Shown here: positions 53,678 through 62,594 of the stretch, piece by piece | Layout: the number at the start of each line of letters is the position of its first letter | Position numbering within the stretch: the first letter of the stretch is position 1 | Assembly (NCBI RefSeq): GCF_032271945.1 | Contig: NZ_CP130319.1 | Location: 761,001-825,000 of the forward strand | From: Paenibacillus sp. MBLB1832 | Lineage (GTDB): Bacteria; Bacillota; Bacilli; Paenibacillales; NBRC-103111 | DNA length: 64,000 bases | Direction: 5' to 3' | The notes under the pieces: generated by a model | Told to the model about the DNA's origin: nothing | Seen by the model: only the letters and a program-made list of their open reading frames with translations | The model's database searches: none | Made by a program: the position numbers and the translations under genes

Positions 53678-56017
53678 ATGTCGACTCAATCCAAAAGAAG
53701 TATTTCAATGAAAATAAGTTTTGTGTTTGCTGCAATTTTCTTTCTCATCATATCACTTACGGTTATTCTTTCCTACGTTAGCAGTAAGAGCAGATTGGAG
53801 GATGAATTTTCAAATACTACGATTGCTTTACTTAACCAAATTCGTCAGAAGACGGAAATGGTTCTACAGGAAATTGATAAAGAGTCAATTGATATCTCCC
53901 AATGGCCGGAATTAACTGCCAACATGGAAGACCAATTTACAAGTGAAGGGGAAAGAATTCTCAATAGTCTGATAATTTCCAATAAAATGCAAGCGCTTAT
54001 AAGGGCTAATCCCAATATTTCTTCGATTTACATTTATTCTGCAAAAACGGGACGTATTCTGACTGATAAAACAAATGCGAATGTCATGCTGTTCCCAGAT
54101 CATCAGTGGTTACACGATTACGATGCCATGCAAAGCTATCACCAATGGCTAGGTCCCCGAACGATTACAGAAGTGGATCAAGGAGCTGGAATTCAGCGTA
54201 ATGTTATAAGTCTGGTACGAGCTTATCCATTACTTTCTGGAACCCGCAAAGGGGCGATTGTGTTAAACATGGATGAGAAAACACTCTATGATTTGATTAA
54301 GGAAGCCGATATACATCGACTTGGGAAAACCTATACGATTAATGAGCAAGGTAGTATCATTTCCAATCAAAATAAAGCGCTTGTTACAGTTGGAATTGAT
54401 GGCATCGAGAATATTGCTTCTGGTCAAATGAACGACGATGCCAGTGTATATCGGGATCATAAAGAAAGACGCAGCATATTTTATGTGAAATCTCCCTATA
54501 ACGGTTGGCGTTATTTAAGTGTAGTGCCAAACTTACAATCCCCTTCAATATTACTGATGCGGAATGTGTTGATTGGCGTAGCCGTCGTTATGTTCATTTT
54601 TGCCACGTTGATTGTGCTAACTGTTAATCGCTACACATTCGGCCCTTTAGACCGACTTTTGAAAGCAATGTCGAGCAGAACAGGTAACGGTACAAGTGAG
54701 GATAAAAACAAGCTTCGTCCGCCTTTTGGAGAGTTATCGCGGCTCGAGGGAATGTTTAACAATTTCGTTGTAAGCCATGATCAAATGGAACGACAGGTAC
54801 GGGAAAGCCTGCCAGGAATGAAATGGAAATTAATTCAAGACATCTTAATGGCTAATCGCATTCATTATCATAAGCTACAACCGCAACTTCAGTCCCTTGG
54901 CATTAAGCTGCATGCAGCGAATTACACAGTTATGGTGATTGAGCTCGATCAGCGACACGTTCTCCAGAATCCACGAGACCTTTCTTTATATACGTACGCA
55001 ATTGAAAATATAGCCGAAGAGTATATGAATGCTGAGCATAAGGGTGTATGTGCTGAACTTGCGAACGGACGCGTTGCTGGGATTATGAGTTACGAGGTTC
55101 AGGATGAGGTTGCCAATCAGATTACAACGCTGCAAGTCGCCGATCTTATTCGTAACTCAGTCGAAGAAGCATTGAAAGTAACTGTAACCATTGGCGTAGG
55201 CCGCCATTACAATAAAATGGGAGATATTCATCATTCCTACAAAGAAGCACAGGAAGCTTTGGCCTACAAGCTAATTATGGGAAATAATGTGGTGATATCC
55301 AACGATGACATAGAAAAGCCGAATGAAATGGAGCTACATCGTTTTTATGGACTAACTAATCATGTCGTTGCAGCACTTGAGCAAGCCGATCAGGCGAAAC
55401 TGAAACAAACCATTTCTCATCTATTTGAGCAACTGACACAGAAGAATGTGAAGCCCGATATGATTAAACAGTTAACCATTCACCTGGTTATGGGATCATT
55501 GAATACGATTACCTCAAAAGGCTATGATATTCTTCAATTTCTTGAGCGCCCTAATTATATATATGAAGATATGCATCTATGCGAAAGTATCGAACAAATT
55601 CAAGCTTACCTAGAAGGGTTACTTTCTCAATTAATTAATAAAATAAATGAGCAGCGAGTAGGCCGTGTTAAGAATGAAACGATGGATATGGCCATGGCCT
55701 ACATTGAACAGAACTATATGAATAGCGAACTCTCCTTAAATATGCTAGCCGATGTATTTAATCTAAGCGTTCCCTATATGAGCCGATTATTTAAAAGTTA
55801 TACGGAATCCAATTTCATGGATATTCTCATTCGAAAACGAATGGACCGATCGAGGGAGCTTTTGGAGTTTACGAGTAAGAAAATTAATGAGATCGCTGAG
55901 GAAGTCGGTTATACAAATACCCACAGCTTTACTCGAATATTTAAGAAATATACAGGTCAAACACCTGGCGAATACCGCGAAGCAGCTGTACTTAAAAAGG
56001 CGATGGAGTGCTCTTAA
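53678..56017 (+). CDS. Membrane-anchored AraC-family regulator (second)
   Basis: The protein (779 aa) has the same plan as the regulator at 26290: an N-terminal helix (about 12-32), an extracellular Cache-like region to about 290, a second helix (about 295-317) and a C-terminal AraC domain (about 675-775) ending FKKYTGQTPGEYR. AAAGGAG precedes the ATG. It directly precedes importer 3 and probably controls it. The stop lies in the following terminator stem. Confidence 0.85.
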   Translation: MSTQSKRSISMKISFVFAAIFFLIISLTVILSYVSSKSRLEDEFSNTTIALLNQIRQKTEMVLQEIDKESIDISQWPELTANMEDQFTSEGERILNSLIISNKMQALIRANPNISSIYIYSAKTGRILTDKTNANVMLFPDHQWLHDYDAMQSYHQWLGPRTITEVDQGAGIQRNVISLVRAYPLLSGTRKGAIVLNMDEKTLYDLIKEADIHRLGKTYTINEQGSIISNQNKALVTVGIDGIENIASGQMNDDASVYRDHKERRSIFYVKSPYNGWRYLSVVPNLQSPSILLMRNVLIGVAVVMFIFATLIVLTVNRYTFGPLDRLLKAMSSRTGNGTSEDKNKLRPPFGELSRLEGMFNNFVVSHDQMERQVRESLPGMKWKLIQDILMANRIHYHKLQPQLQSLGIKLHAANYTVMVIELDQRHVLQNPRDLSLYTYAIENIAEEYMNAEHKGVCAELANGRVAGIMSYEVQDEVANQITTLQVADLIRNSVEEALKVTVTIGVGRHYNKMGDIHHSYKEAQEALAYKLIMGNNVVISNDDIEKPNEMELHRFYGLTNHVVAALEQADQAKLKQTISHLFEQLTQKNVKPDMIKQLTIHLVMGSLNTITSKGYDILQFLERPNYIYEDMHLCESIEQIQAYLEGLLSQLINKINEQRVGRVKNETMDMAMAYIEQNYMNSELSLNMLADVFNLSVPYMSRLFKSYTESNFMDILIRKRMDRSRELLEFTSKKINEIAEEVGYTNTHSFTRIFKKYTGQTPGEYREAAVLKKAMECS

Positions 56018-56038
56018 TGAGCGCTCCATCGCTTTTTT
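56000..56038 (+). terminator. Terminator overlapping the regulator stop
   Basis: GCGATGGAGTGCTC pairs with GAGCGCTCCATCGC (one mismatch) around a five-base loop, followed by TTTTTT. The TAA stop lies in the loop region. Confidence 0.85.
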
Positions 56039-56192
56039 GTGCCAAAGCAAGAAAAGTCACATAACGCTGACAAAATCTGTGCCTCGAAATCGCAAGCTAC
56101 GGCGGTTATATCAAGAAATGCACCTTTCTTTCCAGGCATCGGTTCCCCTATGATAAAGCCAGAAACCACACAGAAAGAAAGGGGAAAAGCCC

Positions 56193-57152
56193 ATGGCAAG
56201 AGTAAACGAAGTGAAGGTCATGAGCTTGGGAAGAACGAAGAAGCGTACCCAAGTCATCAGAAGTATCTACCGCGATAAATATTTGTTCATGCTGTTGCTG
56301 CCGGTCATTGCCTATTATGTCATTTTTAAATATGGCCCGATGCTTGGCGAAGTTATCGCCTTCAAAAACTACCGGATTAGTGACGGCATATGGGGGAGCC
56401 AATGGGTCGGACTTGACCAATTTCGCAGATTGTTTAGCAGCAACGATTTCTTTCAAGTACTAAGAAATACGCTGCTACTCAATCTGTACAGCATTGTTTT
56501 CGCTTTTCCAGTACCGATCATCCTAGCCTTAATGCTGAATGAAGTACGGAAAGAATGGTACAAAAAGCTCATCCAGAACCTGCTCTACATCCCGCATTTT
56601 ATATCGTGGGTCGTGCTTGGCGGTATAGTCATAGCCCTGCTCTCACCGAGCACTGGTATTATCAACTATGGGCTTGTACACATCTTAGGCATAGAGCCTG
56701 TCTATTTCATGATTAACAAGCTGTGGTGGCCAGTGGCCTTCATTTTATCGGGCATTTGGCAGAGCGCCGGATGGGGGACGATTCTTTACTTGGCGGCGAT
56801 GGCTGGCATTGATCCACAACTTTATGAAGCAGCAAAAATGGATGGAGCAAGTCGATTACGCCAAGTCTGGAACGTAACCCTGCCGGGTATACGTAGTACC
56901 ATTGCGATTCTATTGGTACTGCGCATGGGACACGTCATGGACGTTGGATTCGAGCATATCTATGCGCTGCAGAACGATTCCGTTCTTTCAGTTTCAAATG
57001 TCATCAGTACGTATGTCTACAATTACGGGGTCAAAACGATGCAGTACAGCTATACAACCGCGCTAGGATTGTTCCAAGGCGTAATTGGGCTCATCTTGGT
57101 AGTAAGTGTCAATAAACTTGTAAAACGCATGGGAGAAGATGGCTTATGGTAG
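56193..57152 (+). CDS. ABC sugar importer permease, LplB type (importer 3)
   Basis: The 319-aa membrane permease has six helices and the EAA loop EAAKMDGASRLRQVW. AAAGGGG lies before the ATG. It is the first gene of importer 3, with the second permease 12 bases away. No ATPase gene is present, so an ATPase elsewhere must be shared. Confidence 0.9.
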   Translation: MARVNEVKVMSLGRTKKRTQVIRSIYRDKYLFMLLLPVIAYYVIFKYGPMLGEVIAFKNYRISDGIWGSQWVGLDQFRRLFSSNDFFQVLRNTLLLNLYSIVFAFPVPIILALMLNEVRKEWYKKLIQNLLYIPHFISWVVLGGIVIALLSPSTGIINYGLVHILGIEPVYFMINKLWWPVAFILSGIWQSAGWGTILYLAAMAGIDPQLYEAAKMDGASRLRQVWNVTLPGIRSTIAILLVLRMGHVMDVGFEHIYALQNDSVLSVSNVISTYVYNYGVKTMQYSYTTALGLFQGVIGLILVVSVNKLVKRMGEDGLW

Positions 57153-57164
57153 GAGGTGACTTCA

Positions 57165-58037
57165 ATGAGAACTAGCGTTACTTCACGATGGTTTCAAACA
57201 GGCAACGGGTTGATGTTGGCACTGCTTGCTTTTACAACTGTATTTCCACTACTAAATGTACTCGCTGCTTCACTAAGCAGCTCAAGGGCTATTTCTTCCG
57301 GCGAGGTATTCTTATGGCCCGTTGAATTCACACTAGCCGCCTACAAGACATTAATCAATGATGGTCAATTATTTGTTGCCATGAAAAATAGTGTCATCAT
57401 CCTGCTGATGGGGACAATGCTTAATATGATGGCGACGATCGCAGCTGCCTATCCGCTGTCACGTAAACGACTAACGGCAAGAACGCCGCTCCTTATGATG
57501 GTTACGTTTACGATGTTGTTTAGCGGGGGAATCATCCCCAATTTTATTCTGATCAAATCACTTGGTCTTATGAATTCCTATTGGGCGTTGTGGATACCAG
57601 GGCTGATCAGCACCTATAACATGTTCGTGATGAAAACGTTTTTTGAAGGGCTTCCGGTAGAAATGGAGGAATCCGCAGCCATCGACGGCGCGAACGACCT
57701 CGTTATCTTATGGCAGATTATCCTGCGAGTCTCCATGCCAATCATCGCTTCGCTCGCTTTATTTTATGCGGTAAGTTGGTGGAATTCGTATTTCAATGTT
57801 CTAATCTATATCACGCAAAGTGACAAGCTTTCTCTTTCGGTTAAACTGTTGCAAATGATTCAGACAACAAGCACAAATTTGCTCGACGGTTCATCCAATT
57901 CAGATATGGAAGTGGTTACTCCGGAAGGCATACGGGCTTCTGCCATTATCATTTCCATTGCTCCCATATTGTGCGTGTATCCATTCCTGCAAAAATATTT
58001 TGTCAAAGGCGTTCTGATTGGTTCAGTCAAAGGCTGA
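57165..58037 (+). CDS. ABC sugar importer permease, YtcP/CarB type (importer 3)
   Basis: The protein (290 aa) has six helices and the EAA loop ESAAIDGANDLVILW. I start at ATG 57165 after AGGAGGTGA; the upstream GTG is part of that site. The C-terminus QKYFVKGVLIGSVKG is typical. The binding protein follows after about 65 bases. Confidence 0.9.
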   Translation: MRTSVTSRWFQTGNGLMLALLAFTTVFPLLNVLAASLSSSRAISSGEVFLWPVEFTLAAYKTLINDGQLFVAMKNSVIILLMGTMLNMMATIAAAYPLSRKRLTARTPLLMMVTFTMLFSGGIIPNFILIKSLGLMNSYWALWIPGLISTYNMFVMKTFFEGLPVEMEESAAIDGANDLVILWQIILRVSMPIIASLALFYAVSWWNSYFNVLIYITQSDKLSLSVKLLQMIQTTSTNLLDGSSNSDMEVVTPEGIRASAIIISIAPILCVYPFLQKYFVKGVLIGSVKG

Positions 58038-58102
58038 TATCTGCCGTCCATTTACAAGGACGATGATATATAATCAAACATAATAAGAGGAGGTTTATGG
58101 CT

Positions 58103-59671
58103 ATGAAGAAAAAGAAGAGTGTAGTCGCATTGCTTTCAACCGTGGCATTGGTGGCGGTGGTGGCGGGTTGTGGGGAGAAGGATTCCAGTAAAACCACGGC
58201 AAGCAGCACACCAGCAGCAAGTACAGCCGTTAAACGCGAAATGAAGGTAAGCGCATCCATCTATGATCGTGGTACCGTAGCGAGTGAAGAAGGAAACTAT
58301 GAGGAAAACCGGTGGACCAAGTTTATCAATGCAAATTCTGGTGTTACCGTTAAATGGGTGCCGGTTCCTCGCGCGAGCGCAACAGATAAGCTGAATGTAC
58401 TGTTCGCATCGGGTGATGCTCCTGATCTAGTTAATGAATACGATCGAGGCTACATTGGAAAACTTGTGGATCAGGGCACGATTCAACCGATTGATTCGTA
58501 TATTGAGAAATACAGTACGTCCTATAAGAAGTATTTAAATGAGCACCCAGAGCTAAAACCCTACCTAACCTTTAACGGGAAAATGTACGCTTTCAGCACT
58601 GTTCGTCCCACCGTGGCCAATCAAGCCATGTGGATTCGACAAGATTGGCTCGATAAGCTTAATTTGAAAACACCGACGACTATGGACGAACTCCTTGAAG
58701 TGGCGAGAGCTTTCAAAGATAAAGATCCGGACGGCAACGGTAAAGCAGATACGGTACCTATTACGTTTAACGGCAACTATCAATCCATCCTGCGCAGTAT
58801 GTTTTCAGCTGTAGGGCAGTGGTATTTGGAAGATGGCAAGATGACCATTGGGCAAAATACGGACCGGTTTGGTGACGAGCTTGATTTGCAGAAGAAGCTA
58901 TGGGAAGAAGGCTTAGTTGATAAAGAGTATTTGACAGACAAAAACTTCACGCGGGAAAGACAATTCTTTGTTACAGGCAAGTCCGGTATTTACTTGGCCG
59001 GATATGATATTGCGAATGAATTCCGCGAGTTAAAGGCGAATGACCCCAATGCTAATCCTGTCCCCATGGAGCCGGTTTCAACGAAATATGGTAAATTCGG
59101 CCTTTATCAGGAAACGGCGCCTAACTTCTATTCTGTCCTAAATAAAAATGCCAAGGATCCGGAAGCAGCTATTAAATTTATCGACTGGTTAGTAGATAAA
59201 GGCTGGTTTACACTCAAGTTTGGTTTGGAAGGCACACATTACAAATTGGTTAACGGCATTCCACAAGTGATTGATGCGGATAAAAACAAAAAAGAATTGT
59301 CTTACGCAGCTGAATATCCGTTCTTGCAGCAATGGACAGAAAAGCCTGAGAATTATCCAGTGATGATGGCGCAGGACCCAATTTCGCAAGAATATGCGAA
59401 AAAGAAGGGGCAATCCTTACAAATTGCGTTGAAAAATAAATTCCGTCGTGACGTCCCTTATGCACCAAGCTTCCAGGAATTAACGGATATTACAGCTGCA
59501 ATTGCTAAGCCTGTTTGGGATGATGTCGAGGCTAAAGTTGTTACTGGTGGACCGCAGTTTAATGGAAAATGGGCAGTTGAGACGATACGCAAAGAATGGA
59601 AGCGTCTGGGCGGCGACAAGGTCGACCAATTGAGCCAAGAATGGTATGAGAAAAATATTAAAGGGAAATAA
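58103..59671 (+). CDS. ABC importer substrate-binding lipoprotein (importer 3)
   Basis: The lipoprotein (522 aa) has a KKKK start, a hydrophobic core and lipobox VVAGC, with Cys near residue 23, and then a Ser/Thr linker. AGAGGAGG allows a start at 58097 or 58103; the latter has better spacing. The fold is that of the large binding-protein family with RKEWKRLGGDKVDQL near the end. It likely delivers the substrate of the genes that follow at 59.7-64 kb. Confidence 0.9.
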   Translation: MKKKKSVVALLSTVALVAVVAGCGEKDSSKTTASSTPAASTAVKREMKVSASIYDRGTVASEEGNYEENRWTKFINANSGVTVKWVPVPRASATDKLNVLFASGDAPDLVNEYDRGYIGKLVDQGTIQPIDSYIEKYSTSYKKYLNEHPELKPYLTFNGKMYAFSTVRPTVANQAMWIRQDWLDKLNLKTPTTMDELLEVARAFKDKDPDGNGKADTVPITFNGNYQSILRSMFSAVGQWYLEDGKMTIGQNTDRFGDELDLQKKLWEEGLVDKEYLTDKNFTRERQFFVTGKSGIYLAGYDIANEFRELKANDPNANPVPMEPVSTKYGKFGLYQETAPNFYSVLNKNAKDPEAAIKFIDWLVDKGWFTLKFGLEGTHYKLVNGIPQVIDADKNKKELSYAAEYPFLQQWTEKPENYPVMMAQDPISQEYAKKKGQSLQIALKNKFRRDVPYAPSFQELTDITAAIAKPVWDDVEAKVVTGGPQFNGKWAVETIRKEWKRLGGDKVDQLSQEWYEKNIKGK

Positions 59672-59689
59672 CACGACTTATTAACGCAA

Positions 59690-59728
59690 TTCCTCGTTCC
59701 GTTCTTGCGAATGGGACGGGGATTATTT
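59690..59728 (+). terminator. Probable terminator after importer 3
   Basis: ATTCCTCGTTCCGTTC pairs with GAATGGGACGGGGATT, allowing three G-U pairs and one mismatch, then ATTTTA. Stability is lower than that of the other hairpins. Confidence 0.5.
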
Positions 59729-59755
59729 TAAAAAGAAGTCAGGAGATTTCGATAT

Positions 59756-61465
59756 ATGGTAACCAAACGTGAATTGATGAAGCAAGGCTTGGAGGGAAAA
59801 TCCCATCAGTACAATCCTGAAAATAAAATGCTGCTCACCCCGAATTAGGCGACCTATCATACAAGATTAACGAAGGATGTCCGCAGTCACGTTCATCCGA
59901 TCCTGGCTGGTAATCGATATGCATTTGAACTGTTGGAGTACGGAAACGAGGACGATGTAAACCGTGCTATTCCCATTCTGGAGACTATCGTCGATTTACA
60001 AGATCAGGATCCAAGCCATGCGACCTATGGCATTTGGGCTTACTTTTATGAGGAATCAATCGAGGAAATGGCTATGCCAGATTGGAATATGGCTGATTTC
60101 AACGGCAAGCAGCTTGTATTAACGCTGAAAAAGCATATGAAGCGTCTACCTCATCAGACGGTGGATCGTATTAAGCATGCTATTCACTGTGCCTGCGAAG
60201 CTATAATTAAGCGGAATGTCGGTCCAGGGTATACAAATATTTGTGTCATGGGAGCTCTCATTACCTTAGCAGGAGGAGAACTTCTCGACAACCGTACCTT
60301 TGTTGAATATGGTGTGAAGCGTCTAGAAGCCTTGCTGGAGTTGACGACACGGATGAATGCATATGTAGAGTACAACAGTTCGCACTATGCCATGATTACC
60401 GCTGATGAACTGGATACGATCCGAACCATCGTAGATAATGCCGATGCTTTGCGAATAGCCGATGCGCTGTACCATTTTACGTGGAATTCCATCGGTAAGC
60501 ATTACCATGCTAGGACGGGACAATGGTCTGGTCCACACAGTCGCAGTTATGTCACATTATTACACCCGGATTGCCAAGAATATCATTTTATCGAGCGCGG
60601 GACGAAAGAAGCTTATAAAGATGCTGGCTTTACTCGTTGTCCCGAGGATTTGCTTTCATTATTTGTAACGGAAGAGCAGCGATATTTTAAAAGCGAATCT
60701 TTGGATGAAGCATATAGTGGCTATCAAAACATCGCGACAACGTACGTGACGGAGGAATTTGCCCTCGGCTCCTTCAGCAACGATTTCATGTGGAATCAAC
60801 GTCGAAACCTGATTGCCTATGTAGATAATAACGGAAGAGCCGCCTATGTGCAGCTTCGCTTTTTGAACGAGGGTAAAGATTTCTGTTCTGCTGTTTTCGC
60901 TGGGGTTCAGGATCATGCGGATGTGCTGTTCGGTTTGAATTTGGCAACCGATAATGGAGCATGGCATCCGAATTTAGATAAAATTGACGGTAAGTTTACC
61001 ACAGGAGACTTACGTCTGCGTCTGGAAATTGGCGGGTACATCGAGGGTGTTTCATGGTCGATGGAGCAGGATAAGTACGATGTTAGCGTTAGCATCGGTA
61101 ATCAAATACTCCGTTTGAAGCAACTCGCTGCAGTTAGTGAGTGGGATGAACCCCAATTGCAAATCTCTAAAGAAGATGGTCTCGTCTGTGTAGATTATGT
61201 CTTCTACAACGGCGAAAAGCGCTGCTTTAATTTTCATGACTTGGAACAAGCAGCTTGGTCATATCTATGTACCTTGTCGAAGCAGCCGGAATACTTGCAA
61301 CCTAGAGCGCACATTTCGGGCGATTTTCTGGTGGCTGCAATGACAGCAGTAAATGGCAATGAATTTAGCATATCGCTGAAGCTGAAACCGGATTTAACAG
61401 AGAAGTTATTCAAGACGAACATTTCCTCGGCATCAGTGATAAAAAAGGAGAGCAAGCAATCATGA
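59756..61465 (+). pseudogene. Unrecognised alpha-toroid-like protein gene with in-frame amber codon
   Basis: The natural start is ATG 59756 with AGGAG ten bases upstream, giving MVTKRELMKQGLEGK and so on. At codon 31 (59846-59848) a TAG interrupts the frame, which otherwise continues unbroken (ATYHTRLTKDVRSHVHPIL) to the stop at 61465, 569 codons in all. Downstream residues show DPSHATYGIWAYFYEES and WSGPHSRSY, features I associate with Paenibacillus lyase-like hypothetical proteins having an N-terminal helical toroid and a C-terminal beta-domain. No family is named with confidence. A start at TTG 59933 would lack the N-terminus. It overlaps the next gene by four bases (ATGA). Confidence 0.6.
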
Positions 61466-62508
61466 CAATTTCGACAAAGGATCGTGTGGAAGAAGCGGCT
61501 AAACGTATCTCCACTTATATGAAGAAAGGCGCACCAGGCGATTGGGGCATGGATCTCGAAGTTTGGGACTGGACACCGGGTGTTGGAGTTATCGCGCTGC
61601 TGGACTATTATGAGCAGACTAAGCAGCAGGAGCTGTTGGATGATTTAATCGCATGGACAAAGCGGAATCTGCACCAAGCCGAACATGCAAAAGTCATTAA
61701 TTCGATGGCACCATTTACGATATTTCCGCGGTTATACGAATTGACAGGCGAACAAGTTTACCTGAACTTCAGCATTCGTATCGGCGAATGGATGCTCTAT
61801 GAGGCTCCCCGCACACGGGAAGATGCATTCGAGCACACTGTAACCGAAGCTGCTAAATTTCCCGAACAAGTATGGGCGGATACTGTTTTTATGGCAGTTC
61901 TGTTCCTAGCCAGACTTGGCCGTGTTTCCAGTGACCTTCGATTCAGCGAGGAAGCATTAAAGCAGCTTACGCTGCATATCCAGCTCTTACAGGATGAGAA
62001 GACTGGGCTGCTTTTCCATGGCTGGGACTGCGGCGCGGCGAATCATATGTCCGCTGCCCGCTGGGGCAGAGCCAACGCATGGGTAGCTGTAGGTGCGCTA
62101 ATGATATTTGATGAGCTGGAAGGGCAATTGGACATTCCACATGCGTTAAGGGACCAATATATCACCCTTCTGCATGGTCTGAAAAATGTGCAACACTCGA
62201 ATGGTCTTTGGTCTGTTGTACTGGATAAACCGGAGTATCGTACAGAAGTGTCTGGCAGCGCAGGTATTGCTGCTGGTTTCAGCAAAGCGGTGAAGCGGGG
62301 GTGGGTGGATGCTTCCTTTGCAGCAGCTGCTGATCGTACGTTGCAAGCGGTACTCAACGAGATTGATCAAGAGGGCATGGTTCATGGTGTATCTGGCGGG
62401 ACACCTGTACTGGCTACTGAGGAAGAATATAATGGCTTCGCTTGTTTTCCAACCTTATACGGCCAAGGATTGGTATTGCTGTTATTAGGCCAGTACATAA
62501 GCGCTTAA
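61462..62508 (+). CDS. GH105/GH88-type unsaturated glucuronyl/rhamnogalacturonyl hydrolase
   Basis: The cytoplasmic protein (348 aa) has the alpha,alpha-toroid of GH88/GH105, which removes the unsaturated uronic acid left by a lyase. The catalytic Asp lies in WADTVFM (about residue 139) and WGRANAWV matches the WxRGNGW-like motif. Length is normal. AAGGAG lies in the end of the preceding gene, and ATGA overlap indicates coupling. The activity implies that a polysaccharide lyase acts upstream in the pathway, possibly the amber-bearing gene or the giant proteins. Confidence 0.8.
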   Translation: MTISTKDRVEEAAKRISTYMKKGAPGDWGMDLEVWDWTPGVGVIALLDYYEQTKQQELLDDLIAWTKRNLHQAEHAKVINSMAPFTIFPRLYELTGEQVYLNFSIRIGEWMLYEAPRTREDAFEHTVTEAAKFPEQVWADTVFMAVLFLARLGRVSSDLRFSEEALKQLTLHIQLLQDEKTGLLFHGWDCGAANHMSAARWGRANAWVAVGALMIFDELEGQLDIPHALRDQYITLLHGLKNVQHSNGLWSVVLDKPEYRTEVSGSAGIAAGFSKAVKRGWVDASFAAAADRTLQAVLNEIDQEGMVHGVSGGTPVLATEEEYNGFACFPTLYGQGLVLLLLGQYISA

Positions 62509-62594
62509 TTTGCAAGGTGTGCAAGAAAGGGGGTGGTATCTAGAATTTCGCGAGAAAGCAGGGATCAAAAATAATAAAACGAGGAGAGATTACA

